Assembly (NCBI GenBank): GCA_011372845.1
Contig: DSAI01000104.1
Span: forward strand, 1 to 6,534
Source: Actinomycetota bacterium
GTDB lineage: Bacteria; Actinomycetota; Coriobacteriia; Anaerosomatales; Anaerosomataceae
DNA: 6,534 bases
Direction: 5' to 3'
Positions 1-5,859 of the stretch are shown here, one piece after another (position 1 is the stretch's first letter; each line of letters begins with the position of its first letter). Below the pieces are notes generated by a model. The model was not told the origin of the DNA, ran no database searches, and was given only the letters and a program-made list of their open reading frames with translations. Made by a program: the position numbers and the translations under genes.

Positions 1-756
1 CGCCTTGAGGGCCTCTCCCGGCTCCAGCGGTTCGCTCAGACGCACACTCACGCGCACCGAGGGATCGCCCTCCGTGAGTGTGTTGCTGTCCACGTCCATG
101 GCGATGATCCGGCCGGCCGGATCGAGGGTGCCCACCGTGACGATGGCCGGGAACTCCTCGGTGAAACCCTGTGCGTTGGTGGCACGCAGATCGAGCGGGC
201 CGGGGCTGACCGACGGGAAGGTCCTGGTCCAGCAGCCGTCGGCCCCCTCCGAGAACTCCAGCCATGGACCACCCCCGATGCTCCCGGTGAGTTCACCGAT
301 GCGGAGGATCGTGAGCCCGAACGGCACCGGGGACTTGGCGCCCGCGAGGAACCCCACCTTGGCCACCGACTGCGCCCGGATGAGCGTCGTCCCCCGGTTG
401 AGGATGAAGTGGGACAGGAACACGGGTGCGTCAGTCTCACACGTCACTTTCACGTAGTTGCTGCCGATCTCGGTCTCGGCCACGCGGGAGACCGGTGATG
501 CATCGAGTGGCGTGGTGAAGTTGCCGCTGGCGAAGGAGCTGACGGCCTGTTCGATGGCTGTCGTGCCCGCCGCCTCCGAAAGCTCCCGGCATCCGGCGAG
601 CGCTGCCGCGTCGGCCGCCGACTGCAGTTGGCGCTTGGCCGTGTACCAGAACCCAACGTCCACAGCGAGCGCCGCGAACGCCACGATGACGAGGAACACG
701 ATGGCGAAGGTCACCGCCACAGCGCCCGAATCGTCTGAGAACCACCGCCTGGACAT
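1..756 (-). CDS. tadG: TadG-like Flp pilus assembly protein (partial, 3' end off window)
   Basis: This gene reads from an ATG at 756 and stays open to base 1, giving 252 codons with no stop, so the C-terminus lies outside the window. The N-terminus is a short polar leader ending in Gly11, then AVAV and one hydrophobic helix (about residues 12-34), followed by DVGFWYTAKRQLQSAADAAA. The AADAAALAG motif after the helix is the hallmark of the TadE/TadG-like (Flp pilus assembly) N-terminal domain. The remainder is a predicted extracytoplasmic domain rich in beta-type sequence that I cannot assign further. TadG proteins are membrane-anchored accessory proteins of Flp (type IVc) pili. The start follows the tadE stop by 5 nt and has GGAG 8 nt upstream, so tadE and tadG are very probably co-transcribed. 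Position +5 after the Gly is Thr16 instead of the usual Glu, so prepilin peptidase processing is uncertain. Confidence 0.85.
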   Translation of the reverse strand, partial: MSRRWFSDDSGAVAVTFAIVFLVIVAFAALAVDVGFWYTAKRQLQSAADAAALAGCRELSEAAGTTAIEQAVSSFASGNFTTPLDASPVSRVAETEIGSNYVKVTCETDAPVFLSHFILNRGTTLIRAQSVAKVGFLAGAKSPVPFGLTILRIGELTGSIGGGPWLEFSEGADGCWTRTFPSVSPGPLDLRATNAQGFTEEFPAIVTVGTLDPAGRIIAMDVDSNTLTEGDPSVRVSVRLSEPLEPGEALKA

Positions 757-761
757 CGTTC

Positions 762-1145
762 TCACTCCAGTCTCTGAACGGCTGCGCTGCTGATTGAAGC
801 AGGCAGCACCACGTCCGGGATAGGCACGAGCTGGGTCCGGACGTACGTGATACGAACGCGAACGGAATCGCTCGCGGGATTGTCGATGGCAAGAGTGACG
901 CGTGCTGAATCCAGGCCGGGGGCTGCGCCGATCGCGTGCGCCTCCACCGTTTCCGCAGTGGCGCCGAGCGCCGCCCACCGCACGCCCTCGCGGGCGGCAT
1001 GGGCGACCGAGACGTACTCGAAGAACGTGTAGCCGAACTGGATGACCGCGAACAGCAGCGTGAAAAGCAACAACGCGACGAGCGCGAACTCAACGGCGGC
1101 CGCGCCGTCGTCATGGTGACGCGTACGTCCTGCTGCGCTGCCCAT
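762..1145 (-). CDS. tadE: TadE-like pseudopilin
   Basis: This 127-aa protein has a basic leader ending DDG (Gly14), then AAAVEFALVALLLF, a single transmembrane helix (about residues 15-38), and the EYVSVAHAAREGVRWAA segment typical of TadE-like proteins. After Gly14 the Glu is at +5 (Glu19), as expected for a class III prepilin signal cut by a TadV/CpaA-type peptidase. TadE proteins are minor pseudopilins needed for Flp pilus biogenesis at the membrane. The rest (residues 60-127) is a small extracellular domain with no cysteines. The ATG at 1145 is preceded by a G-rich tract (GGGGGGACC before the start) that can serve as ribosome binding site. It lies 116 nt downstream of the flp stop, across two hairpins, and is followed after 5 nt by the TadG-like gene. 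An overlapping longer reading frame in another phase has no recognisable protein features and was discarded. Confidence 0.9.
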   Translation of the reverse strand: MGSAAGRTRHHDDGAAAVEFALVALLLFTLLFAVIQFGYTFFEYVSVAHAAREGVRWAALGATAETVEAHAIGAAPGLDSARVTLAIDNPASDSVRVRITYVRTQLVPIPDVVLPASISSAAVQRLE

Positions 1146-1180
1146 GGTCCCCCCAAGGACCTCGTCGGCCTCATGACCGA

Positions 1181-1222
1181 GGCCCAGTCGCAGCCGGATG
1201 CACCGATAGCGACGACTGGGCC
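1181..1222 (-). other. 10-bp perfect inverted repeat (RNA hairpin) between flp and tadE
   Basis: GGCCCAGTCG at 1181-1190 and CGACTGGGCC at 1213-1222 are perfect reverse complements separated by 22 nt. One mismatch further out, two more base pairs (1178-1179 with 1224-1225) can form. Inside the loop CGG and CCG can pair again. In the minus-strand transcript this makes a strong hairpin about 35 nt upstream of the tadE start. There is no U-run after it, so it is not a standard intrinsic terminator. A stabilising, processing or attenuating element is more likely (inference). Confidence 0.6.
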
Positions 1223-1239
1223 CCGCTCAACACGCGCCA

Positions 1240-1253
1240 GCGCCCGAAGGCGC
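1240..1253 (-). other. GC hairpin with UUCG tetraloop just after flp
   Basis: In the minus-strand transcript the sequence is GCGCC-UUCG-GGCGC, a 5-bp GC stem closed by C-G around a UUCG tetraloop, one of the most stable RNA loop types. It begins 8 nt after the flp stop codon. An alternative longer-range pairing CAGCGC with GCGCTG is also possible. No U-run follows, so it probably acts as a 3'-end stabiliser or pause element for the pilin message rather than a full terminator (inference). Confidence 0.5.
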
Positions 1254-1261
1254 AAGCGCTG

Positions 1262-1450
1262 TCATCCAGTGCTGATCGCGAGCTCCTTTGCAATGGAGTC
1301 GAAGATCGCTTTCAGGTTCCCCCCTACGAGCGTCACCGCACCAATGATCACCACGGCGATCAGGGCTACCATCAGGCCGTACTCGACTGCCGTCGCGCCC
1401 TCGTCGCGCTCAAAGAAGTTCCGCGTCCGGACATACAGCTTGGTCAACAT
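1262..1450 (-). CDS. flp: Flp-type pilin (class III prepilin)
   Basis: This is a 62-aa Flp/Fap pilin precursor. The leader (residues 1-18) is basic and ends RDEG. Cleavage after Gly18 would leave a 44-aa mature pilin starting ATAVEYGLMVAL, with Glu at +5 and Tyr at +6, the signature of Flp prepilins. A single hydrophobic helix (about residues 25-44) follows, then a short amphipathic tail. Flp pilins polymerise into thin type IVc pili for adhesion and biofilm formation. I chose the ATG at 1450: GGAGG ends 8 nt upstream of it. The in-frame GTG at 1459 overlaps that same Shine-Dalgarno sequence and would lack a usable one of its own. It heads the flp-tadE-tadG set. The prepilin peptidase and the secretion ATPase (TadV, TadA) are not in this window. 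Confidence 0.93.
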   Translation of the reverse strand: MLTKLYVRTRNFFERDEGATAVEYGLMVALIAVVIIGAVTLVGGNLKAIFDSIAKELAISTG

Positions 1451-1458
1451 GCGAAACA

Positions 1459-1467
1459 CCTCCCCCC
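1459..1467 (-). promoter_or_regulatory. Strong Shine-Dalgarno of flp; decides its start
   Basis: The minus strand reads GGGGGGAGG across this interval, followed by TGTTTCGC and the ATG at 1450. The core GGAGG sits 8 nt from ATG, near the ideal spacing. The alternative GTG start at 1459-1457 shares the last G of this site and so cannot use it. This supports the 62-residue over the 65-residue form. Confidence 0.75.
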
Positions 1468-1517
1468 GCTCCCGCGAGTCTGTCAGACACCTCCGACGGC
1501 TTCGATCGGGAGCCGGC

Positions 1518-1532
1518 GAAGCGCCGCGCTTC
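1518..1532 (-). other. Small inverted repeat in the flp leader region
   Basis: GAAGCG and CGCTTC are perfect reverse complements around a 3-nt centre, roughly 50-65 nt upstream of the flp Shine-Dalgarno. Flanking GGGA/TCCC bases could extend the stem with bulges. It could form a small hairpin in the flp 5' leader. In DNA this GC-rich such short repeats arise by chance, so confidence is low. Confidence 0.3.
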
Positions 1533-1594
1533 CCAGAGGACCGTCCATCTACTAGAGAGTGTCCCCCGTCACAGAGTGCTGACTAGCCGCTTAT

Positions 1595-1626
1595 GGTATG
1601 AGCGAAGGATGATATCGGCTCATACC
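1595..1626. promoter_or_regulatory. Candidate operator: 9-bp perfect inverted repeat upstream of flp
   Basis: GGTATGAGC (1595-1603) and GCTCATACC (1618-1626) are perfect reverse complements separated by 14 bp, with centres about 23 bp apart (roughly two helical turns). It is in the 204-nt space between the response regulator stop (1655) and flp (1450), the only sizeable non-coding stretch ahead of flp. The half sites are AT-richer than their surroundings. A binding site for a dimeric regulator, most simply the NarL/LuxR-type regulator encoded just upstream, is the leading reading (inference). A transcript hairpin at the 3' end of the regulator gene is the alternative, but the loop is long and no T-run follows. 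Confidence 0.5.
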
Positions 1627-1654
1627 GATGGGGGATGCCGAGGCTGCGAACGGC

Positions 1655-2323
1655 CTACCCAGCGTCACCGTCCGGTGACGCGACCAGCCCTGCCCGCACC
1701 GCGACGAGCGCCGCCTGGGTGCGATCGGGGGTCCCCATCTTGCGGAGGATGTGGCTCACGTGCGTCTTGACCGTGGCCTCGCTGATCCACAGGGCATGCG
1801 CGATCTGCTTGTTGCCCATCCCCTCGGCCATGAGTTGCAGCACCTCGAGCTCGCGGTTCGAGAAGCGCGACCGCAACTCCTCGTCAGTGTAGGGATCCCG
1901 ATCGGGCTGTCCCGCTATCACCCGGGCCGCGATCTTGGAGTCGAACACGGCCTGTCCCTCGGCCATCGCACGCACCGCCTGGACCACCAGCTCCGGGCGC
2001 GTGTCCTTGAGGATGTAACCCCCGGCGCCCGCAGCGAGCACCCCGAAGACCTCGTTGTCGTCACCGAAGCTGGTGAGAACCAGCACCGACACGTCCGGCT
2101 CGCGCTCCTTGATGAGTCTGCACGCCTCGATTCCGCCGATGCCCGGCATCCTGAGATCGAGCAACACGAGATCCACCTCCTCGGACCCCACGGCGGCCAC
2201 AGCGCCCTCACCGTTCGCCGACTCCCCCACGACCTCGATGTCCGACTCGTCCTCAAGCAGCATGCGCAGCGCATACCGCACCAGTTCGTGATCGTCGGCG
2301 ATGAAGACACGGATCGGATCCAT
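1655..2323 (-). CDS. NarL/LuxR-family two-component response regulator
   Basis: This 222-aa protein has a full receiver domain (about residues 1-125): acidic pair Asp10-Asp11, phosphoacceptor Asp56 within LVLLDLRMPG, conserved Thr84 and Lys106 in the YILKD motif. A linker leads to a LuxR-type helix-turn-helix (about residues 153-215) beginning RFSNRELEVLQLMAEG and including NKQIAHALWISEATVKTHV, with the usual ATVKTHV recognition-helix region. It would be phosphorylated by the kinase encoded directly upstream and bind DNA as a dimer. I chose the ATG at 2323: it overlaps the kinase stop by one base (TGATG), and GGAGGAG within the kinase's last codons serves as ribosome binding site. A longer open frame upstream is only the shadow of the kinase gene. 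The next gene downstream is the Flp pilin, a plausible target. Confidence 0.95.
   Translation of the reverse strand: MDPIRVFIADDHELVRYALRMLLEDESDIEVVGESANGEGAVAAVGSEEVDLVLLDLRMPGIGGIEACRLIKEREPDVSVLVLTSFGDDNEVFGVLAAGAGGYILKDTRPELVVQAVRAMAEGQAVFDSKIAARVIAGQPDRDPYTDEELRSRFSNRELEVLQLMAEGMGNKQIAHALWISEATVKTHVSHILRKMGTPDRTQAALVAVRAGLVASPDGDAG
1662..1681 (-). other. Perfect hairpin over the last codons of the response regulator
   Basis: GCGTCACCG (1662-1670) and CGGTGACGC (1673-1681) are perfect reverse complements around TC. As RNA this is at least an 8-bp stem with a 4-nt loop, placed over the final sense codons, 5 nt before the stop at 1657-1655. No T-run follows on the minus strand, so it is not a canonical terminator. 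It may protect or pause the 3' end of the kinase-regulator message (inference). Confidence 0.4.
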
Positions 2324-3558
2324 CACTCCTCCTCCAGAGGAAGCACCGCACGGACCACCGTGCCCGTACCGGGCTCGCTCGAGACCTCCAGCCACCCGCC
2401 TTCGGCGGCCATCCGCTCCCGCATGTTGCGCAGCCCCGCGCCGGTCCCCTCGAGCCGGGGCTCCGTCCCCCCGTGCACGATCCCGTTGCCGTCGTCGCTG
2501 ACAGTGAGCGCCACCGCACCCGGCGCGTAGACGATCCGCACCGCGATCCGTCCGCCGCCCGAATGCCGCACCGCGTTGCTCACGGCCTCCTTGCCCACCC
2601 GGTACAGACACGCCTCGTGCGACGGCCTGAGACCGCATGCCTGCCCCTCCACCTCCACGACTCCCCGCACGCCGCTCCCGCGGGTGGCTTCGCTGATCCA
2701 GTTGCGCACCGAGTCCACCAATCCCATCTCCTGGAGCTTCACGGGCCGGAGATCGTAGATGAGACGACGCAGGTCGCTCGCGCTCGCGCTGAGCTGCCCC
2801 TCCAGGTCCTCCAGGGTCTGTCTGGCCTGCGCGGGATCCTTCATCACCTGCTTCTTGGCAAGTTCGAGTCCCAGCGACACCGAGAACAGCGACTGGGAGA
2901 TGCCGTCGTGCATCTCGCGTGCGATGCGTTCACGCTCGCCCGCCAGCATCGCGTAGCGTCCCTCCTCGGCCAGACGGGCGTTGACGATGGAGACGGCGGC
3001 CAGCGCACCCAGGATCGAGAGGAACGCCGAGTGTTCCGGCAGCAGCGAGTGGTCGAGCGCGTTGATCGCGATGAGTATGCCGAGGGGCTCGCTGTGCACA
3101 CGCACGGGTACGGCGAGCAGCCACGCCCCCCGCTCACGGTCCACCTCGAAGGTCGGGTGGCCCTCGCTGAAGACCTCCTTGGCGATCTCCGTGAGATGCT
3201 GCCCCCACCACGCCTGGACGTGTGTGTCACGTGCGCCGCGGACCACCAACGTGGCCTCGTCCATCACCGGGCCGTCTGCGTAATCGTCCACGAGGCAGAT
3301 GGCCACCTTCTCGGTGCCCGTGAAGGACTTGGCCGCATCCACGATCACCGTCATCACGTCACGGACGGTGCGCGCCGAGGAGATGGATTCGTCACGGACG
3401 GTGCGCGCCGAGGAGATGGATTCAGACGTCGAGGTCAGGGCATCGACCAACGCCTGTTGCGCCACGGGGGTCCTGGGCAGCAGGTCACGCTCCCGAGCCC
3501 GAATGCGGTTCGGCCAGATCCTGTGGATGGTCCCGCGCAGATGCCCCTGCTCCGCCAC
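2323..3558 (-). CDS. Cytosolic GAF-domain sensor histidine kinase (NarL/DegS type)
   Basis: This is a 411-aa kinase with no transmembrane segment. Residues 1-68 are a polar helical N-terminus containing an exact 11-residue repeat (ESISSARTVRD twice, about 46-67). Residues 69-195 read as a GAF domain (VDAAKSFTGTEKVAICLVDD through LLAVPVRVHSEPLGILIAIN). A HisKA_3 dimerisation helix follows with ERIAREMHDGISQS, His217 being the phosphorylated residue in the HDxxxQ context. The HATPase_c domain shows the N box EAVSNAVRHS (Asn328), DDGNG (355-359) and GTGAGLRNM. It should autophosphorylate and pass phosphate to the NarL-type regulator immediately downstream (1-nt overlap). The GAF ligand is unknown; a small molecule, haem or redox cofactor cannot be told apart from sequence alone. 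The start is GTG at 3558, preceded by GGAGGGGGG that lies inside a predicted hairpin. It begins 75 nt after the ATPase gene upstream. Confidence 0.95.
   Translation of the reverse strand: MAEQGHLRGTIHRIWPNRIRARERDLLPRTPVAQQALVDALTSTSESISSARTVRDESISSARTVRDVMTVIVDAAKSFTGTEKVAICLVDDYADGPVMDEATLVVRGARDTHVQAWWGQHLTEIAKEVFSEGHPTFEVDRERGAWLLAVPVRVHSEPLGILIAINALDHSLLPEHSAFLSILGALAAVSIVNARLAEEGRYAMLAGERERIAREMHDGISQSLFSVSLGLELAKKQVMKDPAQARQTLEDLEGQLSASASDLRRLIYDLRPVKLQEMGLVDSVRNWISEATRGSGVRGVVEVEGQACGLRPSHEACLYRVGKEAVSNAVRHSGGGRIAVRIVYAPGAVALTVSDDGNGIVHGGTEPRLEGTGAGLRNMRERMAAEGGWLEVSSEPGTGTVVRAVLPLEEE
3358..3423. repeat. Perfect 33-bp tandem duplication inside the kinase gene
   Basis: The 33-bp unit beginning GTCACGGACGGTGCG occurs at 3358-3390 and again, without a single mismatch, at 3391-3423. 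It is a multiple of three, so it duplicates 11 residues (ESISSARTVRD) just before the GAF domain and leaves the frame intact. The identity at synonymous positions indicates a recent event or ongoing slippage. Confidence 0.95.
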
Positions 3559-3570
3559 GCTGTCACGGCC

Positions 3571-3615
3571 CCCCTCCGCGCTGTCTGTATGTTGATACCC
3601 AAACGCGCGGAAGGG
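3571..3615 (-). promoter_or_regulatory. Predicted hairpin hiding the kinase ribosome binding site
   Basis: In the minus-strand transcript the bases at 3615-3605 can pair with 3581-3571 to make an 11-bp stem (10 Watson-Crick pairs and one G-U) around a 23-nt loop. The 3' arm contains GGAGGGG, the only good Shine-Dalgarno for the GTG start at 3558. Folded, the site would be blocked; opened by a translating ribosome, a protein, or transcription initiating inside the loop, it would be free. Pairing was done by eye. Confidence 0.5.
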
Positions 3616-3633
3616 CTTCGTGATGGAGGTGAC

Positions 3634-4542
3634 CTAGCTGCCGGCGCCCATCCTCTCCGCCAGCCATGCGGCCGTCGCCCGGACACCGTCCATACCCGGC
3701 GTGTCCGGGAAGGCGAACTCCTCACCGCGAGCGAGCCGCTCGGGCAACGCCGCCAACTCGGCATCGAACGGGACTTCGGCCACGAGGTCGAGCCCCTCGG
3801 CAGCCATCCGCTCACGTATCCGGCGAGCGCCTGAAGCCGAGAGATCCGCCTTGTTGAGTACAACGGCCACGGGCAGATCGAACCGCCGCGCAAGCGTCAC
3901 GAGCCGCATGAGGTCGTGTTCCCCGGAGAGGGTCGGCTCGGTGACGGCCATCACGAGGTCCGTGCCGGTGAGCGCGGCGATAGCGGGACACCCCACGCCG
4001 GGAGGGCCGTCGATCCACATCCGGTCGATACCGTGCTCTACGCCGATCGCGTCGGCGCGTGTGCGCACCTCGGTGACCAGCTTGCCCGAGAGATCCTCGC
4101 CCGCAACGAGCTGGCCGAACGCCATCGGGCCGATGACCGTCTCGGCTGTGTGGACCTCACCCGCACGCGACTGCTCCATCGTGATGGCGTCGTACGGGCA
4201 CGCCGGCACGCACGCTCCGCATCCCTCACAGGCCCACGGATCGATCACGAACGCGCGCGTGCGCCAGAAGTCTTCATCAGCTGCGATCGCCTCGAACCGG
4301 CAGACCGGCTGGCAGGCGCCGCATCCCCGGCAGGCATCCGCGTCGATCACGGCCTTCGAGCCGCCTGCGAACGGCTCGCTGCCGGTCACGGTGGCTCGGA
4401 GCGCGATCGGCAGGTTGGCCGCCTCCACGTCACAGTCGGCCAGCACCAGCGGCCCGTCTTCCGCGGCAAGACGGGCGGTGATCGCCGTGAACGTGGTCTT
4501 GCCGGTGCCTCCCTTGCCCGACGCGAACACCACTCGCCGCAT
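3634..4542 (-). CDS. MinD-type ATPase with inserted 2x[4Fe-4S] ferredoxin domain (second paralogue)
   Basis: This 302-aa protein opens with the deviant Walker A of the MinD/ParA/Mrp group, SGKGGTGKTT (signature Lys10, P-loop Lys15), and the ADCDVEAAN segment (Asp36-Asn43). A ferredoxin insertion follows with two CxxCxxCxxxC motifs: Cys71/74/77/81 and Cys105/108/111/115, expected to hold two [4Fe-4S] clusters. The switch region WIDGPPGVGCP (Asp178, Cys185) and VVLNKADLS complete the fold. Such proteins (MinD-superfamily P-loop ATPase with ferredoxin domain, COG1149 type) occur in pairs in ORP-type clusters of anaerobes; electron transfer or cluster handling driven by ATP is presumed but unproven. 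The ATG at 4542 overlaps the upstream paralogue's stop by one base (TGATG), and GGAGG sits 7 nt upstream. A GTG three bases earlier is possible but less well placed. Confidence 0.93.
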   Translation of the reverse strand: MRRVVFASGKGGTGKTTFTAITARLAAEDGPLVLADCDVEAANLPIALRATVTGSEPFAGGSKAVIDADACRGCGACQPVCRFEAIAADEDFWRTRAFVIDPWACEGCGACVPACPYDAITMEQSRAGEVHTAETVIGPMAFGQLVAGEDLSGKLVTEVRTRADAIGVEHGIDRMWIDGPPGVGCPAIAALTGTDLVMAVTEPTLSGEHDLMRLVTLARRFDLPVAVVLNKADLSASGARRIRERMAAEGLDLVAEVPFDAELAALPERLARGEEFAFPDTPGMDGVRATAAWLAERMGAGS

Positions 4543-5456
4543 CACGCCTCCTCCTCCGCGAGCTCGCGAACGGCGCTCAGCAGCCCGCCGAACCAGGCCG
4601 CGCCGTCCGGATGCTCGTCGATCACCAGTCCGCCATCCGCATACACCTCGGCGACACGCCGGTCGAACGGTATCCGCGCAAGGATGGGGATGCCCTGCGC
4701 GGTGCAGTATGCGGTCACATCGGCCGAGCCGGCTCCGTCCCGGTTGATGACGACGCCGAGCGGGATACCCATGTCCCGGCCGAGAGCGACCGCGAGCTCA
4801 AGGTCATGCATGCCGAACGGCGTGGGCTCGGTCACCAGCACCAGCACGTCGGCATCGCGCACACCGGCCACGGCCGAACACGCCACCCCCGGCGACGCGT
4901 CGAGTATGGTGACCGCCCGGTTGAAGACCGCGGCCCGCTTCCGTGCGGCCCTGATGACCGTGGGCGCCTTCACCTCACCGATATCCAGCGTGGCGGTCAC
5001 CACGTCCACGCCTGCCGGCGCGGTCAGCGCACCGCCCACGGACCCCCACTCCACCTCGCCCACCCTGGCGGGCCGTTCGCTCAGAGCACCAGGACGGCAC
5101 ACGCGGACGCACGCGCCACAGTTGTGGCAGAGCTCGGGAAAGACGATGACCTTGCTGCCGAGGATGCGTATGGCGCCGTACGCGCATGTGCGACGGCACG
5201 CGCCGCAGAGCGTGCACGCGCTCTCGTCCACCACCGGGAGCGGAACTTCCACGGGACTCGCCTGTGGCGCGTCAGGCGCCAGGAACAGCGCGTCGTTGGG
5301 TGCGTCCGCATCGCAGTCAACGAGCGCCACAGGCGAGCCCGATCGGGCCGCGGCTACCGCGAGGTTGGTGGCCACGAGCGTCTTGCCCGTGCCCCCCTTG
5401 CCCGACGCGATCGCAACGGTGATCCGCCCCACATGCGGTGCCGAGTGTGCTGTCAT
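4542..5456 (-). CDS. MinD-type ATPase with inserted 2x[4Fe-4S] ferredoxin domain (first paralogue)
   Basis: This 304-aa protein is a paralogue of the next gene. Its features are SGKGGTGKTL (signature Lys20, P-loop Lys25), VDCDADAPND (Asp47-Asp55), then a ferredoxin insertion with Cys81/84/87/91 and Cys110/113/116/120. The switch region is LDASPGVAC (Asp186, Cys193), where the partner has DGPPGVGC. The two are therefore related but clearly diverged, which fits a heterodimer of unlike subunits (inference). The start ATG lies one base after the TAG of the upstream NifX-type gene. Only a weak GGCGGG precedes it, so translation is probably coupled to that gene. A GTG at codon 9 is a less likely start. 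The function is likely cytosolic ATP-dependent metal-cluster or redox chemistry together with the neighbouring NifX/NifB-type proteins; the substrate is unknown. Confidence 0.93.
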   Translation of the reverse strand: MTAHSAPHVGRITVAIASGKGGTGKTLVATNLAVAAARSGSPVALVDCDADAPNDALFLAPDAPQASPVEVPLPVVDESACTLCGACRRTCAYGAIRILGSKVIVFPELCHNCGACVRVCRPGALSERPARVGEVEWGSVGGALTAPAGVDVVTATLDIGEVKAPTVIRAARKRAAVFNRAVTILDASPGVACSAVAGVRDADVLVLVTEPTPFGMHDLELAVALGRDMGIPLGVVINRDGAGSADVTAYCTAQGIPILARIPFDRRVAEVYADGGLVIDEHPDGAAWFGGLLSAVRELAEEEA

Positions 5457-5457
5457 G

Positions 5458-5841
5458 CTAGTGCCCGCCGCACACGAACGAAGGGTCGATCACGCCCACC
5501 TCGCCGGCGGCGACCTTCTCCGCAACGGCCCCGACCTGCGGGATGGTGGTGTCGAAGTACACGGTGATGCCCACGTCGTTGAAGCCCGCGAGCGGCCTGC
5601 CGCCGATACCGCCCACCACGAGCGCGTTCACGCCCTCGCCTTTGAGGAGGTTCACCGGGCGCAGGCAGCCGCCGTCCATGTGCGGCGGGTTGTCCACCAC
5701 CCTCGTGTCCACGATCGTGCCGTTCTCGATCTCCACGATAGTGAAGCAGTCGCAGCGGCCGAAGTGGCCCGACCTCTCGCCGTCGAGGCCGCCCGCGCCG
5801 TTCGTGGGCACTGCCAGTACGATCCGTCCGTTCTCGCTCAC
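5458..5841 (-). CDS. NifX/NifB-type metal-cluster-binding protein with CGGH tail
   Basis: This 127-aa protein is one dinitrogenase iron-molybdenum cofactor (NifX/NifB C-terminal type) domain. It has IVLAVPTNG near the start, SGHFGRCDCF (Cys30, Cys32), NPPHMDGGC (His54, Cys59) and LVVGGIGGRPLAGF in the core, and ends FVCGGH (Cys124). Members of this family bind Fe-S or Mo/Fe clusters. Four cysteines and a C-terminal CGGH make direct metal or cluster binding likely here. No nitrogenase gene is present, so the name reflects the fold, not nitrogen fixation. Translation probably starts at the GTG at 5841, where AAGGG lies about 9 nt upstream. It is 25 nt after the other NifX-type gene and 1 nt before the first ATPase, consistent with one operon. 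Confidence 0.9.
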   Translation of the reverse strand: MSENGRIVLAVPTNGAGGLDGERSGHFGRCDCFTIVEIENGTIVDTRVVDNPPHMDGGCLRPVNLLKGEGVNALVVGGIGGRPLAGFNDVGITVYFDTTIPQVGAVAEKVAAGEVGVIDPSFVCGGH

Positions 5842-5859
5842 GTGTGTGTCCCTTCGTCG

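Noticed and set aside
437..1255. A 272-codon minus-strand frame across flp-tadE-tadG
   Set aside because: It overlaps the convincing TadE and TadG frames in another phase, is arginine/serine-rich, and has no family features.
1612..1619. Flagellar-type (sigma-28/WhiG) promoter with -10 GCCGATAT on the minus strand ahead of flp
   Set aside because: The -10 resembles GCCGATAA in 7 of 8 positions, but at 15-16 nt upstream the sequence is GCAT/GGCA, not TAAA, so only half of a promoter is present.
1595..1681. Intrinsic terminator after the response regulator
   Set aside because: Two good inverted repeats occur, but neither is followed by a T-run on the minus strand. I therefore list them as an operator candidate and a hairpin.
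3582..3604. Promoter in the loop ahead of the kinase (TATCAA or CATACA as -10)
   Set aside because: No acceptable -35 hexamer at 16-18 nt spacing is visible. It is kept only as a possibility inside the hairpin finding.
2473..3834. A 453-codon open frame on the plus strand
   Set aside because: It is antisense to the histidine kinase, whose domains and active-site residues are clear. The plus frame contains the 33-bp repeat only because the kinase does.
3634..5456. Pilus-localising ATPase of the TadZ/CpaE type
   Set aside because: TadZ/CpaE are also MinD-related and would suit a pilus locus, but they lack ferredoxin insertions. Eight cluster cysteines in each protein and the NifX-type neighbours point to the COG1149 group.
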